64,000 nucleotides of DNA from Pontibacillus marinus BH030004 = DSM 16465 (GTDB lineage: Bacteria > Bacillota > Bacilli > Bacillales > BH030062), in NCBI RefSeq assembly GCF_000425225.1, contig NZ_KE384330.1, positions 37,120-101,119 on the forward strand. The letters are read 5' to 3'. Below, piece after piece: positions 27,761 through 36,775 of this stretch (position 1 is its first letter; every line of letters begins with the position of its first letter). Below the pieces are notes generated by a model. That model ran no database searches, had not been told where the DNA came from, and saw only the letters and a program-made list of their open reading frames with translations. Both the position numbers and the translations under genes were made by a program.

Positions 27761-29110
27761 CTATGCATCATCAGATAATGTATGCACATAATTAAAGATT
27801 AATCCTGATATTAACCAGAATAGTACATTTAATTGTGGAATGAATATTAGGTTATTCGCTAGATTTTGCCCAGCATAGGTACCACTTCCGACAAACAATC
27901 CGATAAGCAATAACTTCTTGGTAAGATCTCTACGATGTAATATGAATTGTTTGCCAAGGAAAAAGTAGTAATAGACGTAAATTGCTAGAAAACTCACTAA
28001 CCCTATTGTACCCGTTTCTGCTCCTACCTTTAAATAGGAGTTATGGACGGAATACTCATCATGACCAACGTATAATTCTGGATATTTTGTCACATATTCT
28101 TTGTAGCGTTCGCCATAATTCCCGATACCAAGTCCTAGTACAGGGTTCTCCTTGTACATGACCCAGCCGGTTTTCCAGAGGGTTGTACGAGAAACCACTG
28201 CTTTGTTCGTAAAGGATTTGTTTTTCTCCTCATCCTCTGACAATTCCCCGTCACCATTAGCATTTTGTGTATCCTCTGGTAGGAAAGATTGTACAACGAA
28301 CATTGCGGATCTGGTACGTTCTTGAACATCTGGTAGGTTATAGACAATTATACCCAGTAGTAACGTTGCCCCGATTAAATGGATGGTAAACAACTTTTTA
28401 TAGAATTGTTTCGGAATCAACAATGATGTAAGGATGATTGCTAATGCCATAATCAACCATGCCGAGCGTGTGTAAGTGAAAATTTGGTTAATTACATAGA
28501 TCCCAAATACGGCAAACATAAGTAATTGCCATTTTCGTTCTTTAAAACGCACAACAGCGAATAAGAGTAACATTGGAATAATGAAGTTCACAAAGCCAGC
28601 CCAATAGTTCGGGTTTGTCATCGTTGCATGAACACGCCCGTAAGCTTCTTCGAGTGCGTAAACTCCTGCTTTGTTCAGGTTGAGGTCAAATACATAGGAT
28701 GTAATCCCCCATAAACCTGCTGCAGCAATTGTTGCTACGAAGGTAAAAGCGAATACATGATACTCCTGTTTTGAGAATTTCACTTTCGTTACAATGAAGA
28801 ATAGGAATACATAGGATAAATAGCGGACCATTTCTTTAATTCCAGGTATGATTGAAACAGCCTGGCTTAATGAAATGATTTGAACAAGAAAGAATAAACC
28901 AAATAAGGTCATAAACATCTTGATTGGTAAGGTGTTAAACTCAACACGCTTCCTCATGTATTCGTATGCCACTGCTAGCGTGAGTAATGGTATCAGAACG
29001 ACCTGTGCTGACACAGGGATTGGACCTACATATACTTTTGCTGGCACTAACGGAATGATTATGATGTGTAAAAGAATTAAGTAATACGTCAGTGAATGTT
29101 TACCTGCCAT
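27761..29110 (-). CDS. O-antigen ligase/polymerase-like membrane protein (Wzy/WaaL family)
   Basis: 449 residues with about 11-12 transmembrane helices. A large extracellular loop between the later helices (about 265-345) contains the LGLGIGNYGERY and HDEYSVHNSYLKVGAETG motifs typical of the Wzy_C domain of O-antigen ligases and polymerases. Such proteins join or polymerise undecaprenyl-linked glycans on the outer face of the membrane. In this block it is the candidate polymerase or transfer enzyme for the secondary wall polymer made by the neighbouring glycosyltransferases. Ribosome site GAGGAG precedes the ATG. Two hairpins separate it from the upstream glycosyltransferase gene. Confidence 0.85.
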   Translation of the reverse strand: MAGKHSLTYYLILLHIIIIPLVPAKVYVGPIPVSAQVVLIPLLTLAVAYEYMRKRVEFNTLPIKMFMTLFGLFFLVQIISLSQAVSIIPGIKEMVRYLSYVFLFFIVTKVKFSKQEYHVFAFTFVATIAAAGLWGITSYVFDLNLNKAGVYALEEAYGRVHATMTNPNYWAGFVNFIIPMLLLFAVVRFKERKWQLLMFAVFGIYVINQIFTYTRSAWLIMALAIILTSLLIPKQFYKKLFTIHLIGATLLLGIIVYNLPDVQERTRSAMFVVQSFLPEDTQNANGDGELSEDEEKNKSFTNKAVVSRTTLWKTGWVMYKENPVLGLGIGNYGERYKEYVTKYPELYVGHDEYSVHNSYLKVGAETGTIGLVSFLAIYVYYYFFLGKQFILHRRDLTKKLLLIGLFVGSGTYAGQNLANNLIFIPQLNVLFWLISGLIFNYVHTLSDDA

Positions 29111-29163
29111 ATGATGTTACACTCCTCTATTTTTCGGGTTGCGATTTTTTTGAGTAAGAAATC

Positions 29164-29269
29164 AGAGAAAAAGAGCTCTTGCCACTCTTTTTCTCTTTTA
29201 ATTTGAGCAATTTTTCTTCTACAGGAAAAATTAAGAGGAGTTTCATACAGATTAGACGAAACTCCTCTT
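29164..29269 (-). terminator. Two tandem hairpins between glycosyltransferase and polymerase genes
   Basis: First AAGAGGAGTTTC / GAAACTCCTCTT (29233-29269, 12-bp stem). Then AGAGAAAAAGAG / CTCTTTTTCTCT (29164-29196, 12-bp stem). No gene is supported here: the short minus-strand frame through them is low-complexity lysine and lacks a ribosome site. Confidence 0.7.
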
Positions 29270-29277
29270 TAAAAGTT

Positions 29278-30381
29278 TCATGATTTTTTAATTTTTTTAT
29301 ACATTTTTTTCGTAGCCTCAGCAAGTTGCTCAAGAGAGAAGTTTTGACTTGCGTGATTGTGGAAGTCTTCTCCTCTTTTTGTGAGCGTTCTTTCTTCTTT
29401 TTCTTGGATGGCTTCTTGTAGTGCGTTGGTTATTGCTTGGGAATCTTTTGGTTCTATGATCCAACCAGTGTCTTCGAGCATGTGCGGGATGCCGCCTACG
29501 TTTGTTGCGATGACTGGTGTCTTTTCCCGTGCTGCTTCTAACAGTGCTAATGGGAAACTTTCGCTGTAGGAAGCGAGTAAGCCGATGTCACTGATTTGGT
29601 ATATGTCTGGTACATCGTCTCGGAAACCGAGGAAGTGTACCTGGTTTTGGATGTTCAGTTCTTTGGCTTTCTTTTGTAGATCCTCGCGTTCTGGTCCGTC
29701 TCCTATTAGAAGGAGTTGGACGTTTGGGTCGCTTAGGTTTTGCATCGCTTCGAAGACTTCATGGTGACCTTTGATTGGATGAAGACGTGCAACCATCGCA
29801 ATGACGAAATTTTCTTGTTTTAGTTGCAGGTCTTCTCTAGATAGGTTCGTTTTTGCATAGGATTTGGAAAAATCTATGCCATTATATATAGTAGAAACTC
29901 GATCACCAGGAATGCCAATGTCCATTAAATCTTGTTTGAATCGCTCGGAAACGGCGAAGAAATGATCGATTCTTTTGATGGACCAAAGATTGATTTTGGT
30001 GAAGATCTTGCCTTTGAGTCCGCCTTTTAGGAAATCAAGCTTTGGATCACTATGAATGGTGGTGACCCATGGGATGTTGAGTTTCTTTATGATTAAGGCT
30101 CCATAGAGATTGGCTCGTGGACCATGTGTGTGAAGGAGGTCGTAGCCATTCTCTTTTATGAAGTTTTTTAGTTTTGTAAGGACCTTAAGATCGTATCGTG
30201 AGCTTTGATCGAGCAACTGCACATCGATGCCTTGCTCTTTGGCTTGCTCGTACAATTCTCCTTTTTGCATCGCGATTAGGGTGACTTCTACTTTTGGAAA
30301 GCTCGCGAGTAGGCTAAGGAGATGATTTTTTGACCCGCCGGTTTCTCCGCCTGAAATGAGGTGAGCTATTTTCATGGGCAT
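29278..30381 (-). CDS. GT4-family glycosyltransferase
   Basis: 367 residues with the GT-B fold. The N-terminal donor-side glycine loop SGGETGGSKNHL and LLHTHGPRANLYG are followed by STIYNGID at the domain boundary. The C-terminal nucleotide-sugar site includes ARLHPIKGHHEV, LIGDGPER, VHFLGFRDDVPDIY and the EX7E-type motif ESFPLALLEAAREKTPVIATNVGG. It adds a sugar to a lipid-linked acceptor at the inner membrane face, probably during wall-polymer synthesis. AAAGGAGG precedes two close ATG codons (30381 and 30375); either could be used. A dispersed repeat element separates it from tagA upstream. Confidence 0.9.
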   Translation of the reverse strand: MPMKIAHLISGGETGGSKNHLLSLLASFPKVEVTLIAMQKGELYEQAKEQGIDVQLLDQSSRYDLKVLTKLKNFIKENGYDLLHTHGPRANLYGALIIKKLNIPWVTTIHSDPKLDFLKGGLKGKIFTKINLWSIKRIDHFFAVSERFKQDLMDIGIPGDRVSTIYNGIDFSKSYAKTNLSREDLQLKQENFVIAMVARLHPIKGHHEVFEAMQNLSDPNVQLLLIGDGPEREDLQKKAKELNIQNQVHFLGFRDDVPDIYQISDIGLLASYSESFPLALLEAAREKTPVIATNVGGIPHMLEDTGWIIEPKDSQAITNALQEAIQEKEERTLTKRGEDFHNHASQNFSLEQLAEATKKMYKKIKKS

Positions 30382-30420
30382 CCCCCCTCCTTTTATTCGA
30401 AAAGTGTATAGCTCAGTGAT

Positions 30421-30573
30421 GTCTAGCTCCAGCGCCCAGCAACGAATGGACTTCCCTCGCCTCCGTGCGATAAGTCAACATCGATTCGCTAAAGCCCATC
30501 GTGTTTCCTTTATCGCACTACGGGCTCAGTCCAGTCCCTTCGCTGCTAAACGGGCGCTTGCGCTTTTCTTTTA
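30421..30573. repeat. Dispersed intergenic repeat (GTCTAGCTCCAGCGCCCAGCAAC family), copy 1
   Basis: About 153 bp starting GTCTAGCTCCAGCGCCCAGC and ending GGGCGCTTGCGCTTTTCTTTT, with internal TAAGTCAACATCGATTCGC and ATCGTGTTTCCTTTAT. A close copy lies at 45064-45217 and a diverged one at 60623-60826. It has no protein-coding sense and resembles the small dispersed repeats common between Bacillaceae genes. Confidence 0.8.
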
Positions 30574-30583
30574 ACGTGGAAAA

Positions 30584-30610
30584 GAGGCTTGTCCCTATGA
30601 GGCAAGCCTC
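30584..30610 (-). terminator. Terminator of the tagA-wecC unit
   Basis: GAGGCTTG / CAAGCCTC perfect 8-bp stem, followed on the minus strand by TTTTCC, 5 bp past the stop at 30615. Confidence 0.8.
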
Positions 30611-30614
30611 TCCT

Positions 30615-31328
30615 TTATTTTTTGGTGATTACGCGCCATAGGAATTTGGGTAAAGCGAGTTGTCTCTTGAATCGCTTTGGGTCTGTTGCTAGGCGGTAAA
30701 ACCATTCCATTCCTACTTTGCGGAACGGGGCTGGTGCGCGTTTTACGTGGCCAGCAAAGACGTCGAAGCTGCCTCCAACTCCCTGGAACACTTTTACGGG
30801 AAGACGCTCTTTGTTTTCACGAATCCATAGTTCTTGCTTCGGGCTTCCTAAGGCTACGAACATCACGTCGGCGTTTGAATCTTGAATTTTTTGAATGAGT
30901 GCTTCTTGATCTTGGGCATAGCCGTTTTCGTAGCCTGCCACTTGGATTGCCGGGTATTTTTGTTGGATGTTTTCAATCGCTTTGGTTACAACTTCTTCTT
31001 TTGCGCCATAGAAAAAGACCCTGTAGCCTTCGTCCGCTGATAATTGAAGGAGTCTATCCATCATATCCACACCTGTAACGCGGGAATTGATGTCGCCTCC
31101 TTTTAATCGTGAAGCGAGTAACACACCGACACCGTCTGGGATTTGGAATGTGGATCCGTTAATCAGGTCCCTAAGCGTTTCGTCGGTTTGGCTCTTCATG
31201 ATTTTTTCGGGATTCACGGCAATGATGGTGGATTGCTCCCCTTGTGCTACGCGTTGTTTTAGTTGTTGGGTGATTTCTTCATAGGATAAGGGGGAGACTT
31301 GCACCCCCATGTATTCTTCTTTGGTCAT
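30615..31328 (-). CDS. tagA: WecG/TagA/CpsF-family glycosyltransferase (GT26)
   Basis: 237 residues, full length for the family. Motifs: TIIAVNPEKI near the N-terminus, PDGVGVLLASR with the proposed catalytic Asp, FFYGAKEEVV, VALGSPKQELWI and the C-terminal GVGGSFDVFAGHVKRAPAPFRKVGMEWFYRL, the membrane-proximal part. TagA makes ManNAc-GlcNAc-PP-undecaprenol; WecG transfers ManNAcA. The next gene upstream (13 bp away) encodes a UDP-ManNAc dehydrogenase-like enzyme, so a UDP-ManNAcA donor is also possible here. It is probably a committed early step of the secondary wall polymer. Confidence 0.92.
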   Translation of the reverse strand: MTKEEYMGVQVSPLSYEEITQQLKQRVAQGEQSTIIAVNPEKIMKSQTDETLRDLINGSTFQIPDGVGVLLASRLKGGDINSRVTGVDMMDRLLQLSADEGYRVFFYGAKEEVVTKAIENIQQKYPAIQVAGYENGYAQDQEALIQKIQDSNADVMFVALGSPKQELWIRENKERLPVKVFQGVGGSFDVFAGHVKRAPAPFRKVGMEWFYRLATDPKRFKRQLALPKFLWRVITKK

Positions 31329-31341
31329 GTTGAACTCCCTC

Positions 31342-32613
31342 TTACTCGATCGGTTTTAGTCCGGTTAAGTGGCCGATTTGGTAAAGCGTGATATCGTCGT
31401 GCTTTTGGATACAGTTGCGTGTGTCGAGCACAACTGGTGTTTTCATATGTTGTTGGAACAAGCTTGGATCCATTTCTTTGAACTGATTGTGGTCGGCTAG
31501 CACAATCGCTGCGTCAGCATCTTTTAGTGCATCTTCAACGCTGTGAAGCTCGATGTCTGTTTGTTCTTGTCTTACGAATGGGTCGTGAGCAGCAACGTTG
31601 TAGCCTTCTTTTTGCAGCTTACGTAGTACTGTGATCGCTGGGCTTTCACGGATGTCGTCTACGTTCGCTTTATATGTTAGACCAAATACAGCTAGTTTTG
31701 GTTTTTGTAAGTTTTCGGTTAACTCTTTAACCTGGCCTACGACAAAGTCGGGCATAGAGTCATTAATTTGACGAGCCGTTTGCATTAAAGGTGTCACTTC
31801 TTTTGCTTTTTCTATGATGAAGTATGGGTCAACTGCAATACAATGACCACCAACACCTGGTCCTGGTTGCATGATGTTAACGCGTGGGTGCATGTTTGCA
31901 AGGTTGATTACTTCGTGTGCGTTCACGTCGAGTTTATCTGATACTTTTGCTAGTTCGTTTGCGATTGCAATGTTAATGTCACGGTACGTGTTCTCCATCA
32001 GTTTTGCCATTTCCGCTTCAACGGATGTTGTTTCGTGGATCTCACCTTTTACGACTGAGCGATAAACGTCTGCTGCTTTGGATGCCGCTTCAGGAGAAAG
32101 ACCTCCTACGATTCGTGTATTGTGGATGAGCTCTTCCATGATTTTACCCGGGATTACGCGCTCTGGGCAATGGGAAACATATAGGTCGTTTGCTGGTAAA
32201 TCCCACCCTGCTTCAGTCAGGATTGGTGCAACGACGTCGTCAGTGGTGCGTGGAGGGATTGTGGATTCCACAATAATCGTGTTGCCCTTCTTTAAGTATG
32301 GAAGAATGCTTTCAGTTGCTTTTGCAACGTAGTCCGTGTTGGCTGATTTGTCTTCGTGTACAGGCGTTGGTACTGCAATAATGAAGACATCTGCTTCTTC
32401 CGGTGTGGTTGATGCTTTTAGTTTGCCGGAATCAACCGCTTCTTTTACAGCCTCAGGCAGACCTGGTTCTTCGATATGGATGTTTCCTTCATTTAACGTG
32501 TTTACAACGTTTTCGTTTACGTCGACTCCAACGATGTTGTATCCTGCTCGAGCAAAGATTGCTGAGGTTGGAAGTCCGATATATCCTAGTCCGATGACAC
32601 AGATTTTGTTCAT
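31342..32613 (-). CDS. wecC: UDP-N-acetyl-D-mannosamine dehydrogenase-like enzyme (WecC)
   Basis: 423 residues, full length for nucleotide-sugar 6-dehydrogenases. Rossmann motif VIGLGYIGLPT at the N-terminus; VPTPVHEDKSANTDYV; STIPPRTTDD; a helix with NTYRDINIAIANELA; the catalytic cysteine in PGPGVGGHCIAVDPYF; and the C-terminal YKANVDDIRESPA with NAD/UDP contacts. GHCIAVDP with the WecC-type PGPGVGG context favours UDP-ManNAc over UDP-glucose as substrate. The product UDP-ManNAcA would feed the adjacent TagA/WecG enzyme. This family is often activated by BY-kinases such as the one at 1-507. Confidence 0.88.
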   Translation of the reverse strand: MNKICVIGLGYIGLPTSAIFARAGYNIVGVDVNENVVNTLNEGNIHIEEPGLPEAVKEAVDSGKLKASTTPEEADVFIIAVPTPVHEDKSANTDYVAKATESILPYLKKGNTIIVESTIPPRTTDDVVAPILTEAGWDLPANDLYVSHCPERVIPGKIMEELIHNTRIVGGLSPEAASKAADVYRSVVKGEIHETTSVEAEMAKLMENTYRDINIAIANELAKVSDKLDVNAHEVINLANMHPRVNIMQPGPGVGGHCIAVDPYFIIEKAKEVTPLMQTARQINDSMPDFVVGQVKELTENLQKPKLAVFGLTYKANVDDIRESPAITVLRKLQKEGYNVAAHDPFVRQEQTDIELHSVEDALKDADAAIVLADHNQFKEMDPSLFQQHMKTPVVLDTRNCIQKHDDITLYQIGHLTGLKPIE

Positions 32614-32830
32614 TATAGATCGCTTCTTTCTTTTAGGTTTAGTTAATTATCTATTAAAGGTATATATTATAATTAGTTCATGTGATTTGAGTATAGCAAA
32701 CAACAATGGTCGGTGCGACTACTTCTCTATTTCAAATTGATAACATTTTGTTTACACTTAACATTAAGTTATCATTATGATTTTATAATCAATCCGTGCA
32801 AAGTTTTTATATAAAGGATGAAGATGTCTT
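32614..32830. promoter_or_regulatory. Divergent promoter region wecC / csaB
   Basis: 217 bp without a gene. The minus strand carries an extended -10 TGCTATACT (near 32696-32688) for wecC. The plus strand carries TATAAT near 32786-32791 before csaB, with no good -35. A TGATAAC...GTTATCA inverted repeat spans about 32739-32776 and could be an operator. Confidence 0.4.
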
Positions 32831-33937
32831 ATGAAAATTGTTATTTCCGGCTTTTACGGATTGGGAAATACAGGTGATGAGGCGATTCTTGATGCGATGA
32901 TCGACAACTTGCGTGAATCGCTTGATGATCCGGACATCACTGTTTTTTCCCTTTCCCCCGAGCAAACAGCTTCTAAACATAATGTTAAAAGTATATATCG
33001 CGGCTGGCGCCATGATCTTTGGGGCAAAATCAAAGCCCTATTGAAGGCTGACCTTCTATTAAGTGGTGGCGGAGGATTGCTCCAAGATACAACACCTACT
33101 CGTATTATTGGCGGTCCGCTTCCATATTATTTACTTATTGTCTTTTTAGCTAAACTTTGTGGCACGAAGGTCATGTTTTTCTCTCAGGGCATTGGTCCTG
33201 TTAAGACACCTTATGGAAAGCGTCTGATGAAAATTTTCGGGAACATGGCGGATTTTATTACGGTTCGCGATGCACATTCCAAGGATTCCCTTAAGAAATT
33301 AGGCGTAAAGCGTCCTGATTCTGTGGTCACGAGTGATATTGTTTTTGCTTATCAAGGGCGTGAGGATACGGTTGCTTATGATTCACTTGGGCTTTCTGGC
33401 GATGAGCATTTGGTTGGTGTGAGTGTGCGTCCTTGGCTTGGGCAGACTTCTTATCAGCGTGAGATGGCTAAGTTGTTGGATCGGCTTGTTGAGGAGAAAG
33501 GTATTACGCCTGTTTTTGTGCCGATGGAAGGGGAGCATGATGCTGAGGTTTCGCGTGAGATTATCAGTCGCATGGCCTTCGGAGAAAAGACGCTGTTACT
33601 TAATTCGGATTATTCGCCAAATCAGTATTTACAGTTTATTGGTGAGTGCGACATGTTGATTGGTATGAGACTGCATTCATTGATCTTTGCTGTTTTGGCT
33701 GGCGTTCCTTTTGTTGGAGTTAGTTATGATAAGAAGGTTGAAAGCCTGGCTAAGCGTGTGGAGATGTGGGATTACTCTTGTAAGCTGGAGCAGTTCTCTG
33801 CTGTTGAGATGTATGAGAGTGTTGTTCAGGTTTATGATGAGCGTGATCAGCTGCGTGAGGTTGTAGAGCGTAAGCGTGTGAAGCTGCGTCGTAAGGCATT
33901 GGAGAATATTGAGTTGATGAAGGATCGTTTCGTCTGA
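32831..33937 (+). CDS. csaB: Polysaccharide pyruvyl transferase CsaB
   Basis: 368 residues. N-terminal GFYGLGNTGDEAILDAMI, then LLSGGGGLLQDTTPTR, FFSQGIGPVKTPYGK, VSVRPWLG, MEGEHDAEV and the late MIGMRLHSLIFAVLAGVPFVGVSYDKKV are all standard CsaB/WcaK family motifs. CsaB adds ketal-linked pyruvate to the secondary cell wall polymer; this is the ligand of SLH domains and so of the proteins at 14858 and 26193. It is divergent from the wecC-tagA unit. ATG with AAAGGATGAAG upstream. Confidence 0.95.
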   Translation: MKIVISGFYGLGNTGDEAILDAMIDNLRESLDDPDITVFSLSPEQTASKHNVKSIYRGWRHDLWGKIKALLKADLLLSGGGGLLQDTTPTRIIGGPLPYYLLIVFLAKLCGTKVMFFSQGIGPVKTPYGKRLMKIFGNMADFITVRDAHSKDSLKKLGVKRPDSVVTSDIVFAYQGREDTVAYDSLGLSGDEHLVGVSVRPWLGQTSYQREMAKLLDRLVEEKGITPVFVPMEGEHDAEVSREIISRMAFGEKTLLLNSDYSPNQYLQFIGECDMLIGMRLHSLIFAVLAGVPFVGVSYDKKVESLAKRVEMWDYSCKLEQFSAVEMYESVVQVYDERDQLREVVERKRVKLRRKALENIELMKDRFV

Positions 33938-33996
33938 GGGCGGGGCGGTCTATTTTTGTTTAGGCTCTGGCTGAAAATGAACCGCGGGATGTGGTT

Positions 33997-34140
33997 CAGG
34001 CGGTCTGGGAGTGTTTTCGGGCGATCGAAGATCGGGTTCAGGCGGTTTTCTGAGATATTCAGGCGGAATTTGAATAGGTTCAGGCGATAGTGTTGATTTT
34101 GCAGGCGATCAGGACTAATATTCAGGCGGTTTGGCAAATG
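33997..34140. repeat. 21-bp phased CAGGCG array (array 1)
   Basis: The core CAGGCG[GA] (one CGGGCGA) starts at 33997, 34018, 34039, 34060, 34081, 34102 and 34123, exactly 21 bp apart. The ~14 bases between cores are variable and usually end in TT. Although 21 is a multiple of three, the spacers do not conserve any translation. It lies between the csaB stop and the end of the NERD gene. Confidence 0.85.
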
Positions 34141-34148
34141 ATACTTAC

Positions 34149-35129
34149 TCAAGACCTGAAGAATGAGTTGTCACGTGGATAATATCTAGTATTTTTTCCT
34201 TTTCCAATCACCTTTAAGTCCATATTCGATAATAATCGCTTCACTACGTCTGGAGATTGGATGCATAACCAATCTCTACATTCCTTATTGGAGATGGGAT
34301 TATTAAATATGAGAAAGTATTCCTTTATTGCCTGACGAGGGAGCCCCGAAGATGTGGTACCACACAATGTACATCCCCACTTTTTCTTCCCCTTTTTAAC
34401 TGAAAGCTTATTACAGTGCGGGCACATGATGCCTTTTAGGACTTCTTGTTGTAGAATGTTATATATTTTTAAGGGTGTGCTATCTAATTCAGTGTTTTTC
34501 TTCTTTAGGAGGTTGGCTAGCTGGTGGATCATATTAGGAGAAAGAACAGTTTGTGAGTAAGATGAGATAAGCTCTTGGAACTTGTGAGGGAATCGTTCTT
34601 CAGCAAAGAATTTTTCTACATATTCACTCTTGGGATCTACTACTCTTATGATGCCTGATGGATGAGTGTTAACGATGAGGTATTCGATAGGGATATGGTG
34701 CGGAAAATTTTTTTGGAGCCATCTGATTAATTGAAGTCTGTGTTGCTTCACTTGTGTGAGAGGGTCTTTGATTCTCCTTTCTTTTCCATTTTCATCTGTT
34801 TGGATACATTGTTGCAGTGGGTCTCCTACGGTTATGGTTCCTGATAAATATTTAACTTCAAGAATGATGAGCACCTTTTGTGTGATGAGGAGGTAATCCA
34901 TTTGGAAAGCTGTGTTATATCCAGGGAGTCTTATGGAGTGTAGAACTTGAAGGTTATGTTCATTCAATAAATTAATGTAGTATCTTATTCTTTTTTCCCC
35001 TTTATGTCCAGCTCTGTTCTGGCCTAAGCAATCTTCGATGAAATCTCTTTTAGGATGTCGAGTTTCTATCCTATCTAATAATGCCTCGTCCTTTATAATG
35101 TTGAGTGGAATTTGAATATCATTGATCAA
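34149..35129 (-). CDS. NERD-domain nuclease-related protein with zinc ribbon
   Basis: 326 residues from a TTG start with GAAAGGGGA upstream. A NERD domain (about 38-160) shows GHKGEKRIRYYINLL, MDYLLITQKVLIILEVKYLSGTI (the D and E-x-K of the restriction-endonuclease-like core) and Q-rich helices. A C-terminal zinc ribbon has CPHCNK...WGCTLCG (about 237-260), followed by a helical tail. NERD proteins are linked to DNA processing and are frequent in Bacillaceae; substrate unknown. It has no link to wall-polymer synthesis, and it is flanked on both sides by 21-bp CAGGCG arrays, which suggests insertion into this block. Confidence 0.85.
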   Translation of the reverse strand: MINDIQIPLNIIKDEALLDRIETRHPKRDFIEDCLGQNRAGHKGEKRIRYYINLLNEHNLQVLHSIRLPGYNTAFQMDYLLITQKVLIILEVKYLSGTITVGDPLQQCIQTDENGKERRIKDPLTQVKQHRLQLIRWLQKNFPHHIPIEYLIVNTHPSGIIRVVDPKSEYVEKFFAEERFPHKFQELISSYSQTVLSPNMIHQLANLLKKKNTELDSTPLKIYNILQQEVLKGIMCPHCNKLSVKKGKKKWGCTLCGTTSSGLPRQAIKEYFLIFNNPISNKECRDWLCIQSPDVVKRLLSNMDLKVIGKGKNTRYYPRDNSFFRS

Positions 35130-35199
35130 TTATATATTCCCCTTTCTTTTGGTTTAGGGTATTAATTCTTTATGTAATTGGGATTATCCTTCTTGGATT

Positions 35200-35345
35200 C
35201 GGGCGATTTTGTTAGAGTTTCAGGCGATATTTTTTAGCATTAAGGCGATGGTTTGTTATGTACAGGCGATTACAACTTATATTCAAGCGCTCGCTTTTAA
35301 TTTCCAGGCGCATTGCACTGATTTCCAGGCGATCCGCCGCCCCAA
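35200..35345. repeat. 21-bp phased CAGGCG array (array 2)
   Basis: Cores at 35200, 35221, 35242, 35263, 35284, 35305 and 35326, again exactly 21 bp apart (variants CGGGCG, AAGGCG, CAAGCG). Same orientation as array 1, on the other side of the NERD gene. The region from 35346 to 35552 holds no gene; it should carry the promoter of the next operon (TATACT at about 35465). Confidence 0.85.
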
Positions 35346-35552
35346 AGGCTACCACTCAAATTCCCAACAATTTCTCCCCCTATCCATAAAAGGTTTTACC
35401 CACCAAAGGAAAGGCTAAGGAAAGAAGGACAATTAAGGCATTTTCAAATCTTGGATTTCCAAGTATACTGGTAATGATATGTTTTTGTCGTATTTGTAAG
35501 AAATTTGTCTTTATACATAAATCTTTTCTTTATCAATCACCGGAGGAACTTT

Positions 35553-36740
35553 ATGAGAATTTTATTGGCAACGGTTTTCAATTATCCCCATACTGGGGGG
35601 TTATCCACTCATATGACAACGCTTAAGGCGGGGTTGGAGGCGTTAGGGCACGAGGTTGATACGCTTTCGTTTAGTGACCTTCCTTATTACAAGCAGCAGT
35701 TTTTCGCCAAGGGGCCGAGTATGTTCATGAATCGTATGGCGCCTGGGAAAGGGATTTTGCTTGGGCATAAGTTGCGTGCGGGTATGCTGAAGGATTTGAT
35801 CAAAAAGCATAATGCGGAGAAAGAGTATGATTTGATTAATGCTCAGGATATTTACGCTACGTTTGCTGGTCTTGATACGGGCATTCGTACTGTAACGACT
35901 GTTCATGGGTATATGACCTATGAGGCGATTAGTCGTGGTTCGATTCGAGCTGAGAGTCCAGAAGCGCATCTTTTGCAGGAGAAAGAGAAGGAAGCTTACC
36001 AGCGGACAAGCCAAGTCATCACCGTGGATTTCCGTATTAAAAATTACATAGAACAGCTGGCTGGTGTGACTGGTGTTCGTGTTCACAATTTTATTGATGT
36101 AGATCAATTTGAACCTCAAACGGAACGACGTAATGAGCTTCGTAAAAAGTTCGGTTTTTCTACAGAGGATAAGTTTATTTTCATTCCAAGGCGGTTAACG
36201 AAGAAAAATGGTGTTATCTATCCTGCCATGGCTCTTCCGCATATTCAAAAAACGTGCCCGAATGCGAAGGTTATTTATGCTGGGAGTGGTGAGGATGAAG
36301 CGTCCGTTCGCCAGATTTGTCAGGAGAAAGGCGTCACAGATAGCGTGCACTTTCTTGGCGATATCCCTCATGAGGTCATGAAGGATTACTACGCGATGAG
36401 TGATATCACAATGATTCCTTCGGTGCATTCGGAAGGTGTTGAAGAAGCAACTTCCATATCAGCACTTGAGGCGATGGGCAGTGGTGTTCCAGTTATTGCG
36501 TCCATGGTTGGTGGGTTGAAAGAGATCGTCAACCATCGCACGAATGGATTGCTCGTCGAAGAGCGTGATGTTCAAGGGATTTCAGATGCTGTTGTTGAGC
36601 TCCTTGAAAAACCAACATTCGGCCGTGAGTTAGCCTGGAATGCGCGTAAGAAGATCGAGGAAGAATATTCCCATATCTCTGCAGCCACAAAATATGCTAG
36701 CATTTACGAATCAGTTTTAAATAAGGCTGTAACGTATTAA
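35553..36740 (+). CDS. GT4-family glycosyltransferase
   Basis: 395 residues from the ATG at 35553, which has CGGAGGAACTTT in front; an upstream in-frame ATG has none. N-terminal MRILLATVFNYPHTGGLSTHM with the glycine loop, TVTTVHGYMTYEAI, HNFIDVDQFEP at the domain link, then IPRRLTKKNGVIYPAMA, IYAGSGEDEASV, VHFLGDIPHEVMKDYYAMSDI and EEATSISALEAMGSGVPVIAS with GGLKEIV. All are GT-B retaining glycosyltransferase features. It is followed 35 bp later by the flippase gene and belongs to the wall-polymer block. Confidence 0.9.
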   Translation: MRILLATVFNYPHTGGLSTHMTTLKAGLEALGHEVDTLSFSDLPYYKQQFFAKGPSMFMNRMAPGKGILLGHKLRAGMLKDLIKKHNAEKEYDLINAQDIYATFAGLDTGIRTVTTVHGYMTYEAISRGSIRAESPEAHLLQEKEKEAYQRTSQVITVDFRIKNYIEQLAGVTGVRVHNFIDVDQFEPQTERRNELRKKFGFSTEDKFIFIPRRLTKKNGVIYPAMALPHIQKTCPNAKVIYAGSGEDEASVRQICQEKGVTDSVHFLGDIPHEVMKDYYAMSDITMIPSVHSEGVEEATSISALEAMGSGVPVIASMVGGLKEIVNHRTNGLLVEERDVQGISDAVVELLEKPTFGRELAWNARKKIEEEYSHISAATKYASIYESVLNKAVTY

Positions 36741-36775
36741 GTCCTGATTATTACTTTAAAAGAAGGTTTTCATAT

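Noticed and set aside
29127..29333. 68-residue lysine-rich frame on the minus strand
   Set aside because: It runs through two terminator hairpins, overlaps the glycosyltransferase end and lacks a ribosome site.
33997..35345. Regularly spaced CAGGCG arrays as a CRISPR locus
   Set aside because: Cores are only 6-7 bp with a 21-bp period; CRISPR repeats are 24-40 bp with longer spacers, and no cas genes are present.
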